Shown piece after piece: positions 8,875 through 18,157 of a stretch of DNA of 64,000 bases. Made by a program: the position numbers and the translations under genes. Under the pieces are notes generated by a model. That model searched no databases, was not told the origin of the DNA, and saw nothing but the letters and a program-made list of their open reading frames with translations. Source of the stretch: Niabella sp. (GTDB lineage: Bacteria; Bacteroidota; Bacteroidia; Chitinophagales; Chitinophagaceae); the NCBI GenBank assembly GCA_017744715.1, contig JAGIAT010000005.1, forward strand, positions 1-64,000, in the 5' to 3' direction. Each line of letters begins with the position of its first letter. Positions within the stretch are counted from its first letter, which is position 1.

Positions 8875-9633
8875 ATGATAAAAGCTTTTTTCAGGGCAGC
8901 TGTATACCTCTGCCTGGGGGGAGTTATGTGCTCCTGCAAAAAGGAATGGATCACCCCATTGGAACCTGTGCCGGTTTCCGGTGCTGCCACACAGAATATG
9001 CCTCTGGCACCCGGTCTTGCAGAAATGCATTCCTTTAAAGTGCTTTCTTTTAATATACGCCGGTATGATCAGAACGATATTCCGGCAGACCCCCAAACCA
9101 TCACCGAGCGGCAACCGCTCATACGGCAGATTATAATAGACAATAACCCCGATATTTTCGGGTTCCAGGAATTTTTAAATGCTGGTTTTAAAACCTGGGT
9201 CGTACCGCAAATGGACAGCCTGGGTTACGGTCATGCGGCTATCGGAATTACTTCAAACCCTATCTTCTTTAAAAAAAACAGGTTTAGTCTGCAGTGGTCA
9301 AAAGCATTCTATTTAGATCCGGCCTACCCGCATCAGAATGCGGTTGCGGCCATTCTTAAAGACCTGGTTACCTCCAATATGTATTTTGTCTGCAATACGC
9401 ATTGGATCGCCGGAGATCAGCCGGGGAGAATGGGGAATGCAGGATCGCTTATCGATTCGATCAAGGCAATGAATCCCGGGCTTCAGGCAGTAATTATGGG
9501 CGACTTAAATGCACAGCCGGATGCTGTTGAGTTTAAAATGCTAAAGGATAGCTTTGCTGTATTGGATGGATTGTGGGAAGCGCAAAGTGGCCCCACCACA
9601 CATGGATGGGATGCTACCGGGGAATTGCTCTAG
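8875..9633 (+). CDS. Endonuclease/exonuclease/phosphatase-family lipoprotein, C-terminally shortened
   Basis: The mature part begins with LSFNIRRYDQND and continues with NPDIFGFQEF (the metal-binding Glu in the QE motif), NTHWIA and VIMGDLNAQPD. Together these are the ordered motifs of the Mg-dependent EEP phosphodiesterase fold. The start MIKAFFRAAVYLCLGG with VMCSC is a lipoprotein signal. The frame stops after GPTTHGWDATGELL. Intact members continue with an R-IDYIF strand and a final catalytic D-H pair, roughly 30-40 residues, and neither is found in any frame downstream. The enzyme is therefore probably impaired. It is the last gene of the SusCD/nucleoside hydrolase operon. Phosphatase action on nucleotides would suit the locus, but that is inference. 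Confidence 0.8.
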   Translation: MIKAFFRAAVYLCLGGVMCSCKKEWITPLEPVPVSGAATQNMPLAPGLAEMHSFKVLSFNIRRYDQNDIPADPQTITERQPLIRQIIIDNNPDIFGFQEFLNAGFKTWVVPQMDSLGYGHAAIGITSNPIFFKKNRFSLQWSKAFYLDPAYPHQNAVAAILKDLVTSNMYFVCNTHWIAGDQPGRMGNAGSLIDSIKAMNPGLQAVIMGDLNAQPDAVEFKMLKDSFAVLDGLWEAQSGPTTHGWDATGELL

Positions 9634-10276
9634 CCACTGCAGGCCGCATGCCTGTTGGTTTTGATCATTACACTCGTTATAATGATTTCTTAGATTTCTT
9701 ATGACGCGCCCGGATTTTTGTACTTCTGACGAATCGGTTGCGGCATGCAGGATATTACGCAGGCTTATTGCTGCCGTGTAGATCCATTTAGGCAAATGCC
9801 TTTGTTGCTGACATACTGTTTTTAGTACAAATGCTGATCTGTAAAGCTGAAGCTGATGATTCCCGGCATATATGCTGTATTCAATTTTTCGATTGTCAGG
9901 CAGGTTAAGTAAGCAGTATTTGAGATGCAAAATAATTTTAGCCATTTTTAAAATGCGGAATTAAGGCAAATAGTTGCTCCGGATTGAATATTTATCAGGT
10001 TGGTGATGGCGAATTTTATTTAATAGAGTGATTTATTTGTTGAATATAATGAAATATGAGGAGGGTATGTTTGCCTGCATGTATTCTCCATTTATCTTAG
10101 CGGGGAATTTGAAAGATTCCTCTACTGGTTCTCAAGAAAAACACGTGATCTTATAATATTTACTCCAAAGGATACGATATGTTGATCTTTATTCATTGAG
10201 AATATGAACTTATGGCGCCTCAATTAATAATCGGTATTTAATAAATTTTAACCCCTCACTTGTGAAATTAAAGCGT
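9634..10276. other. Intergenic region with no convincing gene
   Basis: About 640 bases separate the shortened EEP gene from the first of the three paralogues. A minus-strand open frame (9541-9945, 134 codons) overlaps the end of the EEP gene. Its upper part reads like possible protein (HLPKWIYTAAISLRNI), but I know no family and see no promoter, so it is not called. The lost 3' end of the EEP gene is not found here. Confidence 0.5.
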
Positions 10277-12307
10277 ATGTTAAAAAACCTGTTTTTCATT
10301 TTTATAACTTTCGTTACCTGTGGACCGGTTTTCGCACAAAGATCATTGAAGTTCGAGAATGGAGGTGGACCGGCCGGCAATGGCCCCACTACTACAGATA
10401 AAACGGTGACCATGTATTATGGGGACGCCGGTGTCTATAGCCCTTCAACAACGGTTACATTCTCATTAAGCAATCAACAATACACATCAATCGAGGGCAA
10501 TCCGAATATTCCCGGAATCGTTTTTGGCGGAAACCTGAACAACAATGGAAATACAGTTACCAGCATTAACCATTACTTGGTGTTGAGTAATCTGGGTGGC
10601 TCCAGTAACGCACAATATTCTACAAATAACGTTCAGCCAGGCATAAATGTGAGCGATGACTATGGGTTAGAAATGGCTACATATTCAGATGCTTTAATCA
10701 ATGCCGATGGCAGTAACAAGGTGCCCACGAACCAAACCGTTTATTATGGCGATCTTACTTTAACGTTTAACCGACCTGTAAACAATCCGGTGATTCATTT
10801 TACCGGTTTGGGCGGATTTAATGGTAACCAGGGATTTGCCGCCGGCTTTGACCTCAATAACACAACCTATTCTTTAACAAAGCTAGCCGGCAGCCAATAT
10901 TTTGCCGTTAACGGCAATTCTATCCGTAATTCGGCTTCAGCCATCGGTACCAGTTCCGCCGGCAGCGGAGGTGGTGCTGCAGGAAGTGTGCAGGTAAACG
11001 GTACCCGCATAAGTTCGATCACATTCCGTGTATACTTCCGCGGCGACGGTGGCGGCAATCAATGGTCCAATCGCAGTTCTGTAGGTGCCGACGGTTTTTT
11101 AGTGAGCGTTTCCCTGGCGGCTTACAGCATTAGTGGTTCCATATTCAATGATGCCAACGGACTTAAAGATAATACGGTAAATGGCACAGGAACGAATGCA
11201 GGCGGACTGAACGCGGTTTTAATAGATCCTTCAACGAATACAGTTGTAGCAACGGTGCCGGTGAACACCGATGGCACCTATCGCTTTAACAATAATGTTC
11301 TGGCAGGAAATTATGCATTGGAGATAACCACAAATACTGCTACAGTTGGTGCAGCTCCACCGGCGGTTAAGCTACCGGACGGATGGGTGAGTACGGGCGA
11401 AAACATTGGTTCCGGGGCCGGAAATGATGGAACTCCCAATGGGATTCTTACAGGACTAACAGTAAATGGAAATGTTTCAGATGTAAATTTTGCAATTGAG
11501 CGTATTCCGGTAAGTAATGATGTTTCTGAAACTATTGCAATGCCGGCCAATCATACGATTGCCCAGGGAACGATTCATACAGCTGTTAGCGGTTCAGACG
11601 CTGAAGACGGTCAGATGGGGAACGGAAAAACGGTTGTAATTGATAGTTTGCCCGAAAATGGAAAATTGTACTATAATGGCAATGAGGTTACTGCCGGGCA
11701 GGAAATTTTAAATTTTGATCCTTCGCTGTTATCTTTTACGGATTTAAGAGATGGAAGTACGGAAACCTCCTTTAAGTATAGCTTTGTTGATGCGGCAGGA
11801 CAAAAGGGTAATAGCCCCGCAACCTTTACCGTGAAATGGGATGGAAGCTTACCTGTTATGTGGGGCGCAATAAGTGCAAGGTATAGCAACGGGCAGCTAA
11901 CGGTTATTTGGAATACTGAAACGGAGATGAACAATGATCATTTTGATGTGGAGGCTTCTACGGATGGCGTGCATTTTACAAATGTAGGGGTTGTTGCAAC
12001 CAAAGCCCCGGGTGGCAGCTCTGATGTCGAATTGAACTATAGTTATTCTAAAACGATGAACGGTGCAAGCCTTGCCTTTATTTCATTGCTGTTTGTAGGT
12101 GTTGGGTTTGTGTATTCCAAGGGCCGGGGTAGTAAGGTATTGATGATGGGGCTGGCGGTCATTGGTGTGGTGATACTGGGTGTTTCGTGCAACAAAAAAG
12201 ATATCCCGGCAAGGGGAAATGGAGGTGAACTATTTGTACGTATCGTTCAGGTAGATAAGGATGGAACAAAAATAACTTCGAAAATTGTACGGGCAGCAGT
12301 CGAATAA
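10277..12307 (+). CDS. Secreted multidomain protein with split Fn3-like C-terminus (paralogue 1)
   Basis: The ATG at 10277 gives a clean signal peptide ending GPVFAQ; a GTG five codons earlier (10262) is an alternative. Numbering below uses the GTG. The N-terminal domain (about 27-285, from KSLKFENGGG) is unrecognised. An SdrD/Cna-B-like domain follows (about 290-410, SISGSIFNDANGLKDNT). Then comes a cadherin-like or VCBS-like domain (about 415-530, GSDAEDGQ, NGKLYYNGNEV, FKYSFVDAAG). Finally an Fn3-like domain starts at LPVMWGAISAR. That domain is interrupted after NYSYSK by a hydrophobic helix, a basic loop (SKGRGSK) and a second helix ending LGVSCNKK (Cys codon 12188-12190). Only after this does its end, FVRIVQVDKDG, appear. 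It is a tandem paralogue of the next gene. Confidence 0.85.
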   Translation: MLKNLFFIFITFVTCGPVFAQRSLKFENGGGPAGNGPTTTDKTVTMYYGDAGVYSPSTTVTFSLSNQQYTSIEGNPNIPGIVFGGNLNNNGNTVTSINHYLVLSNLGGSSNAQYSTNNVQPGINVSDDYGLEMATYSDALINADGSNKVPTNQTVYYGDLTLTFNRPVNNPVIHFTGLGGFNGNQGFAAGFDLNNTTYSLTKLAGSQYFAVNGNSIRNSASAIGTSSAGSGGGAAGSVQVNGTRISSITFRVYFRGDGGGNQWSNRSSVGADGFLVSVSLAAYSISGSIFNDANGLKDNTVNGTGTNAGGLNAVLIDPSTNTVVATVPVNTDGTYRFNNNVLAGNYALEITTNTATVGAAPPAVKLPDGWVSTGENIGSGAGNDGTPNGILTGLTVNGNVSDVNFAIERIPVSNDVSETIAMPANHTIAQGTIHTAVSGSDAEDGQMGNGKTVVIDSLPENGKLYYNGNEVTAGQEILNFDPSLLSFTDLRDGSTETSFKYSFVDAAGQKGNSPATFTVKWDGSLPVMWGAISARYSNGQLTVIWNTETEMNNDHFDVEASTDGVHFTNVGVVATKAPGGSSDVELNYSYSKTMNGASLAFISLLFVGVGFVYSKGRGSKVLMMGLAVIGVVILGVSCNKKDIPARGNGGELFVRIVQVDKDGTKITSKIVRAAVE

Positions 12308-12340
12308 AAAATAGAGGGCAATCTATTTAGAACACCACCT

Positions 12341-12366
12341 AAAAAGGAGCGACGGCTCCTTTTTTC
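12341..12366 (+). terminator. Intrinsic terminator after paralogue 1
   Basis: The stem AGGAGC (12345-12350) / GCTCCT (12355-12360) with a GACG loop is flanked by A5 and followed by TTTTTTC. It lies 33 bases after the stop codon, so the two tandem paralogues are separate transcription units. Confidence 0.88.
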
Positions 12367-12810
12367 TTTATATAAACAAGCAATAAGATTCCCGGTTTAT
12401 ATAAATGGAGACCCGGTATGGGAACCGGGCCTGTTTCTAAGTTTGAGGCATTCAAATGATCATGTAAAATACTTCGACCAAAAAAGAGATGAAGTCCTGG
12501 TCCCCTGAACATTCTGTAACGGAGGATTTCAAATGTAAGCGCAAAGACAAATAAGCTTGCAATTTTACAGACATCAAACAGGGTGTATTCGCCTGCATTA
12601 TTTATGGAGTTGAGTTTGCAGGAAAACTTATTGAAATGCGGAAGGGTTATACTATTATCCTAACACATTGTACATGATGATCGGAGAGTTTTTACCTTGC
12701 ATCAGCATTCAGGTAAACCGCGCAATCTACAACTAATATCATCAGACGATCTGAAATTTCAGAAGTATCGGCGCGCGCTTTAGCTCTTAATAAACCTCAA
12801 AATAATCCTT
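12367..12810. other. Intergenic region between paralogues 1 and 2
   Basis: There is no gene. A small GC-rich hairpin (CCCGGT near 12412 with ACCGGG near 12424) is present. A promoter for the second paralogue is expected here, but no clear TAnnTTTG element was found. Confidence 0.5.
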
Positions 12811-14877
12811 ATGTTAAACAGTAACCGCTCTGCTGTTCATACAGGTATTACCTGTATATGGGGCCTGTTATTTCTTCTTTTTACCGGCCCTTCCTTCGGG
12901 CAAAAATCGTTGAAATTTGAAAATGGAGGCGGCCCTTCCGGAAATGGCCCTACTACGGCTGATCAGATTGTTACCATGTACAATGGTGATGCCGGAGTTT
13001 ATACCCCCACAACTACGGTTACTTTTTCCCTGAGTAATCAACAGTATCCAAGAATTCAGGGATCGAGTTTTCCGGGTATTACATTTGGCGGGAATCTTTC
13101 CTCAAATAACACACCTGGCGGGTTGCCCTTGTACAGCCTGATGAACCAGATTGGGAATTCACAGAACAGTCATTATGCTACGGCCGGTTCCAGTCCGGCG
13201 ATCAATATTGCGAACGATTATGCCATTGCACTGTTTGGCAGCACGGATGCATTGATTAATGACAACGGCTCCAATAAAGTGCCAACAAATACAAAGAATA
13301 TATATTTCGCTGACTTAAAGTTGACATTTAACCGCCCGGTGAATAACCCCGTTATTCATGTTACAGGCTTGGGAGGAGGACTTGGGTCTGAAGGTTTTAC
13401 AAATAGCCTGGAATTAGTTGATCCCTACACTGTTTTAAAACTGGCCGGGAGTTCTTATTTTGATGTTTCAAATGGGAAGCGCATCTATAATGCTGCCGCC
13501 AGATATGGGTCAAATTCGAGTAGCACGGCCTCGCCATTTGGAGCATCAGGAAGCGTTAGGATAGTTGGCGATCACATCACATCGCTAACGTTCAGGGTAC
13601 TCATGAACGGCGATGGAGGCGGGTCAAGCTGGGCAAATACCAGTGGAACCTCCGGTGATGTGATACTGGTAGCGGTATCTATGACAACTTATAATATCGG
13701 GGGAAAGATACTTCAGGATGCAAACGGGATGGGAGATAATACGGTAAACGGAACGGGTACAAACGCCGGAGGCCTGAATGCTGTTTTGGTTGATCCTGCT
13801 ACCGGTAATGTTGTGGCAACAGTTCCTGTAAATGCCGACGGTACATATAGCTTTACAAATATTGTGGCGGCTGGTTATACCCTTGCCATAACGAAGGACG
13901 CGCCGGTGGTTGGCGCACATTTTCCCGGGGTATCCCTGCCCGAAGGCTGGACGTCAACAGGAGAGAATAATGGCGCCGGACCTGGAAGTGACGGCACGGC
14001 TGATGGGATGCTTAGCCTTAACCTCAATGATAATATTACAGATGCCAACCTGGCGTTGGATCAGCAACCGGTGTCAGAGAACGTATCCCAGCAAATTCCT
14101 ATACCCTCCAATCACACAATACCTCAGGGTAGTATTAGTGCGCCGGTGAAAGGATCTGATCCGGAAGATGGAGCGCTGGGGAATGGAGATACCGTTGCAA
14201 TAACAGAACTGCCGGCAAACGGAACATTGCTTTACAATGGCAACCCGGTTGCAGCAGGGCAGCGTATACCCAATTTTGATCCCGGGCTCCTGTCTTTTAG
14301 TAATCTTCAGGACGGTACTTCATCTACTTCTTTCAAATACAGTGTTGTTGATGCGGCCGGCAAACAAAGCGCAACTCCGGCAACTTTTACAGTGAGCTGG
14401 GATGGTAATCTTCCCGTTGTCTATAACAATGTTTCGGCCCGCTTTTCCGGGGGAAGTCTTATTGTAGAATGGACAACTATGACCGAAACGGACAATGATC
14501 ATTTTGAAATTGAAGCGTCTTCTGACGGATCAACATTTAACAGTATCGGAACGGTTAAGTCTAAGGCTCAGGATGGAAATTCAACTAAGGAAATAAATTA
14601 TCAATTTTCCAAACCAACTATGGCAGCGCTCTTCTTTGTAGCCGGCACGTCCATTTTCGGATTGCTGGGGCTGTTATTAGTTGCGTTGAGCCGGAGAAAC
14701 AGCACCCGGTGGGCGGCTGGTGTCATTATGATCGTTAGCTTTTTAGGCGTTTCATGCAAAAAAAAGGAATCGTTATCATTACAGAAAAATGAAAAGGTAT
14801 TCGTACGAATCGTTCAGATAGACAAGGACGGTAAAAGAGGCGCTGTATCCAAAGTGGTACAGGTTACGGGCGAATAA
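12811..14877 (+). CDS. Secreted multidomain protein with split Fn3-like C-terminus (paralogue 2)
   Basis: The order of parts matches the gene upstream: a signal peptide (ending GPSFGQ), an N-terminal domain beginning KSLKFENGGGPSGNGPTT, an SdrD/Cna-B-like domain (YNIGGKILQDANGMGDNT), a cadherin-like domain (GSDPEDGALGNG, FKYSVVDAAG), and an Fn3-like start (LPVVYNNVSARF). After INYQFSK comes a hydrophobic helix (MAALFFVAGTSIFGLLG), a basic loop RRNSTR and a second helix ending FLGVSCKKKE (Cys codon 14755-14757). The last 40 residues hold VFVRIVQIDKDG, the missing end of the Fn3-like domain. It arose by tandem duplication. No function is known. The protein is exported and probably membrane- or lipid-anchored. 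Confidence 0.87.
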   Translation: MLNSNRSAVHTGITCIWGLLFLLFTGPSFGQKSLKFENGGGPSGNGPTTADQIVTMYNGDAGVYTPTTTVTFSLSNQQYPRIQGSSFPGITFGGNLSSNNTPGGLPLYSLMNQIGNSQNSHYATAGSSPAINIANDYAIALFGSTDALINDNGSNKVPTNTKNIYFADLKLTFNRPVNNPVIHVTGLGGGLGSEGFTNSLELVDPYTVLKLAGSSYFDVSNGKRIYNAAARYGSNSSSTASPFGASGSVRIVGDHITSLTFRVLMNGDGGGSSWANTSGTSGDVILVAVSMTTYNIGGKILQDANGMGDNTVNGTGTNAGGLNAVLVDPATGNVVATVPVNADGTYSFTNIVAAGYTLAITKDAPVVGAHFPGVSLPEGWTSTGENNGAGPGSDGTADGMLSLNLNDNITDANLALDQQPVSENVSQQIPIPSNHTIPQGSISAPVKGSDPEDGALGNGDTVAITELPANGTLLYNGNPVAAGQRIPNFDPGLLSFSNLQDGTSSTSFKYSVVDAAGKQSATPATFTVSWDGNLPVVYNNVSARFSGGSLIVEWTTMTETDNDHFEIEASSDGSTFNSIGTVKSKAQDGNSTKEINYQFSKPTMAALFFVAGTSIFGLLGLLLVALSRRNSTRWAAGVIMIVSFLGVSCKKKESLSLQKNEKVFVRIVQIDKDGKRGAVSKVVQVTGE

Positions 14878-15153
14878 ATCTTAGCGAGTGTTACTGACAA
14901 TTGAATGGTATATTCGGCTGCTCAACTGAGGGGCGTAATCGCTGTTTCACAGATGGTGAAAAATCGGTGTACTTAAAGCGGCAGAACCTTGGTCTTATAA
15001 TTAGATATATACACCGGCCTGTTTTTTCTAATTCGGGCCCTTTTTTAAATGGCTTTGGGTTTTCGCCGGAATGGTGCGTAGCAAACGATTAATGCGCTTA
15101 TCCAATTACCCGTTTGCTCCTGAAATTGTTGGAAAACCAGTGTTGTCCTGCTT

Positions 15154-16596
15154 TTATTTTGGATTGGTCGTGTTTGCGGCATTCATCGTTTGCTGAAACA
15201 GTTCCGGTGTAATCCTTGCCAATCCATGATGCCCGATGATCTGCCCGAAGACGATCTGGTGCTTTTGCAGATAATGGTAAAATTCAAGCGATACCTGGAA
15301 TGCAGGTGTAACGGTGGCGTCTTCCGGCATGGATAACAGATCGCCTTCATAAATGAGTTTTTCCCGGGGAAGATACAGGAACGATAGTCCCTGTGCATGA
15401 CTGTTGGGCACTTCAAAAAGTTCAACACGGTGGTGGGAATCCTCTAATATTTTGTGGCCATTGAAGAAATTGAATGCCGGATGAACACTGCCCGCCTGGT
15501 TACCGTTAGTTGCGGCTATCATCTCCCGGACCGGTTTTTCCATAGAGGGCGTACAGAGAATCACCGCGCCTTCCTTTACCAGCTCCATCACACCGGCAAT
15601 GTGGTCATTGTGAAAATGCGATAAATGTACATACCCGATTTTTTTCCCGGGAAGGGTTTGGTGTATTAAACGGATGATTTCACGCGTTACATTGCCGGAT
15701 ACCGGGGCTTCCGTTACCAACACCTGGTCGTTCAGGTTGATAAAAAGTACATTCCGGTCGCCATCTACTTTTTCTACAAGGTATATATCCTTTGCAATGG
15801 CACGGGCGCTGAGTGGCGGAGAGGTATCCTTTTGCAGCGTATAACCGTCGGGGAAACTGAATTGGGAGGTGTCTGCGGCGGGTAGCGGCTGAAAGCGGAT
15901 TAACACATCTTTGAAAACCACCTGGCCATCCTGCCGGAGGGTCATTGCCCCCGGAATACGATACGCTCCTGCCATATTTGTATAGGCATCAAAATGCTGT
16001 GCTCTTTTAGAACTGCCGGCCGTGATCGTGTTACGCGTCAACAATAGTGTTTTGGGCTGAAACCGTAATTCCTGTGTACCGGTTGTCGTTAGCCGGCGGA
16101 TCGTTATCTCCTTTTTGCCGGTCTGAAATTGAAGAGAATCCCCGCTCTCCAATACGTCTTTTAGAATAAAATAAGGAAAGCTGGTTCGTATAATGTGCTC
16201 ATTCACCCGCCACAGGTCGCCGGATACCTGAAGAAGCGCCTTGCCGGTTCGCCATAAAGAAAGATCATACACATAATAACCAGAATCCCTGCTGATACGA
16301 ACGGTATTAAAGACATATCCGCCGGGATAATGCGCAAGTGTATGATGCCGGTGCCGGTGGTGTTCCAGGTCAACATATACTTCATATGCATCCGTTTCCG
16401 GTTGCACGCGATCAAAAGAATATCCCTGCCAGCGGTTATAACTGGTACGTTGGGTAGCATAATCAAATGCCCGAATATACTCCCAGTGGCCATTTGCAGC
16501 AATGGCTTTTTTAAGAAAAGTTGTTGCAGACTGGCCGTTGGCAACGGTTGTAAACAGCAGTACAATGACGGCAAGAACAGGGTTGAAACGATCCAT
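15154..16596 (-). CDS. Secreted metallo-beta-lactamase-fold hydrolase
   Basis: A signal peptide (MDRFNPVLAVIVLLFTTVANG) is followed by a roughly 230-residue N-terminal region of beta character, then an MBL domain. The metal ligands are in HLSHFHNDHIAG (the H-x-H-x-D-H motif), with a later His in NSHAQG, an Asp in YEGDLLSMP and a final His in GHHGL. The large N-terminal extension means the substrate cannot be guessed; it does not look like a true beta-lactamase. The AraC regulator upstream on the same strand is 59 bases away and may control it. Confidence 0.85.
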   Translation of the reverse strand: MDRFNPVLAVIVLLFTTVANGQSATTFLKKAIAANGHWEYIRAFDYATQRTSYNRWQGYSFDRVQPETDAYEVYVDLEHHRHRHHTLAHYPGGYVFNTVRISRDSGYYVYDLSLWRTGKALLQVSGDLWRVNEHIIRTSFPYFILKDVLESGDSLQFQTGKKEITIRRLTTTGTQELRFQPKTLLLTRNTITAGSSKRAQHFDAYTNMAGAYRIPGAMTLRQDGQVVFKDVLIRFQPLPAADTSQFSFPDGYTLQKDTSPPLSARAIAKDIYLVEKVDGDRNVLFINLNDQVLVTEAPVSGNVTREIIRLIHQTLPGKKIGYVHLSHFHNDHIAGVMELVKEGAVILCTPSMEKPVREMIAATNGNQAGSVHPAFNFFNGHKILEDSHHRVELFEVPNSHAQGLSFLYLPREKLIYEGDLLSMPEDATVTPAFQVSLEFYHYLQKHQIVFGQIIGHHGLARITPELFQQTMNAANTTNPK

Positions 16597-16655
16597 ACTT
16601 ACTTTGTTTGCCGTAAAAGTAATGGGGGGAGAGCGGCCGTACTATGCCGAAATGC

Positions 16656-17573
16656 TCAATTTTGGTGCTGTTCTTTTCTGTAGGCAAAGGGAGATTTGTT
16701 TTGCCATTGCCGGAATATACGGCCAAAGGCGCTGGCATTTTCAAATCCACACATCCAGGTAATGTCCTGTACCGGGTGATCTGTGTTTGCAAGCAGGCAC
16801 ATTGCCTGTTGCAACCGGATGCGGGTCAGGTATTGATGAGGTGTGCATTGAAACACGGCCCGGAACTGACGGATCAACTGTGGCACAGATAAAGCAGCCA
16901 TCCGCCCCAGCTGTTCCAGTTCCAGTTGCTCGGAATAGGAAGAATGCAGGATGTCACGCACAGTACATATGCGTTTGTAAATCTCCTGCCGGGTGCTGTG
17001 TTTAACGGCATTGACAGCGTGTGTGCGCAGGAAATGGGTATGCTGATGCGTGATCAGTGTTTGCAACAGCAGTGCCAGATGCTCGTCTACACGGTTTTTT
17101 CTGTATCCGTGTGTATCCAGTTCATTGATCAGCTGCCGGAGTTGCAACTGCAGATCCGGATTCATCAGATGTAAGGTTTGATAAAATTCCGGCACGGGTC
17201 CGGCCTCCGGGTAGTGATCCAGCAGATGCTGCTCGCTGTGCAGCATATCATAATAAACGGCACCGGCAAAATCCTTCTGGAAAAAAACAGACAGGCTTTT
17301 TACCCGTTCTGCTGTATCGATGTGGCTGCCATAAGGCTGGTCATTATTCAGGATAAGAAAATGCTGTGGTCTTACAGCAATGGGAATGCCGTTTATCTTG
17401 TACCATTCTTCACCGCTCCGCACCGTCTTTAACGACAGGCAACCAATATGTTCATCACAATGACTTTTATATACCGCAGCATTGAAAATGATATTCTGCC
17501 GGCTGAAGTTATTGAAATGCGCCTGCTCATCAAAGCCCGGTTGTGTATGATCAGGAAGTGTTGTCAGGTACAT
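16656..17573 (-). CDS. AraC-family transcriptional regulator
   Basis: The N-terminal part (about 1-180) is a cupin-like sensor region (VRPQHFLILNNDQPYGSHID). The C-terminal roughly 100 residues carry the two helix-turn-helix motifs of AraC/XylS: LEQLGRMAALSVPQLIRQFR, and the recognition block around VQDITWMCGFENASAFGRIF. At 305 aa the length is typical. It lies just upstream of, and on the same strand as, the secreted metallo-hydrolase, which suggests local control. It has its own promoter candidate at 17663-17670. The inducer is unknown. Confidence 0.93.
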   Translation of the reverse strand: MYLTTLPDHTQPGFDEQAHFNNFSRQNIIFNAAVYKSHCDEHIGCLSLKTVRSGEEWYKINGIPIAVRPQHFLILNNDQPYGSHIDTAERVKSLSVFFQKDFAGAVYYDMLHSEQHLLDHYPEAGPVPEFYQTLHLMNPDLQLQLRQLINELDTHGYRKNRVDEHLALLLQTLITHQHTHFLRTHAVNAVKHSTRQEIYKRICTVRDILHSSYSEQLELEQLGRMAALSVPQLIRQFRAVFQCTPHQYLTRIRLQQAMCLLANTDHPVQDITWMCGFENASAFGRIFRQWQNKSPFAYRKEQHQN

Positions 17574-17662
17574 GAACAGTGGTTTTTCTTTAGCCTGAAT
17601 TGCTGTTATTCGTTCAATTATGATCTGTTATCTTTTTGTATATCTCATTGACCATTATTTGT

Positions 17663-17694
17663 CAAATATAACTACTTATTTCTGTTGCTGCAAT
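17663..17694 (-). promoter_or_regulatory. Promoter candidate for the AraC regulator
   Basis: On the minus strand TATATTTG (17663-17670) matches the Bacteroidota -7 box. It is preceded, 20 bases further upstream, by ATTG (17691-17694), a one-mismatch -33 box. The leader would be about 85 nt. Confidence 0.5.
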
Positions 17695-18157
17695 CAATAC
17701 CGGCGAATTACGGCCGCTTGTTAAAGCTGCACACAGGTTTCTGAGGCTGTGTTAAATTGCGAGGCACACCCTACATATATGGTATCATTTATAAGCTTAA
17801 AAGATATTCCATTAAGAAGCTTTTATTGCGGATCGGGAAAATTGGGCGCTGATTTGTTTGTATGCATATGATGCCGGTTCTGCCAAAAGTGAAGAGGTCA
17901 AAACTGCCCTAGTTGAGGTAAAAAGCCGCAGGGGGGAATTAAAACCGGCGAATGCGTTTTTCTTTAATTGATACGTCCCTGATAAAAGTCAGGGGCTATT
18001 TTAGTTTATTCCGGATGATCTGGAACCCGAAAGACCGGAAAAGTGATGAATTTTATAATTTTTTATCATTTTATCGTAAGCTCTTTACACAGCATGCCGT
18101 GTACCTTACGCACGATATTGGGCTTTCGTTATCTAAATACTACAATTCCGAACAAAA
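17695..18157. other. Intergenic region, no gene seen
   Basis: The 460 bases before the third paralogue contain no credible gene. A stretch near 17850-17960 reads in one frame like a short Lys/Glu-rich protein end (SAKSEEVKTALVEVKSRRGE), but nothing precedes it and I cannot assign it. Confidence 0.4.

Noticed and set aside
8365..9114. Minus-strand 249-codon open frame
   Set aside because: It is antisense to the nucleoside hydrolase and EEP genes, both of which have clear families. Its composition (many Cys, His and Tyr) is that of a shadow frame.
9541..9945. Minus-strand 134-codon open frame
   Set aside because: It overlaps the EEP gene in antisense and has no recognisable domain or promoter. 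Kept only as a remark in the spacer description.
10262..10276. GTG start for paralogue 1
   Set aside because: An ATG five codons later gives a complete signal peptide; the GTG remains possible but is less favoured.
14901..15092. Small frame after paralogue 2
   Set aside because: It has no composition or context in favour; probably part of the 3' untranslated spacer.
15154..16596. Calling the metallo-beta-lactamase-fold proteins antibiotic resistance genes
   Set aside because: The metal motif is shared by a very broad superfamily. The large N-terminal extension here and the lack of subclass-specific residues do not support a lactamase call.
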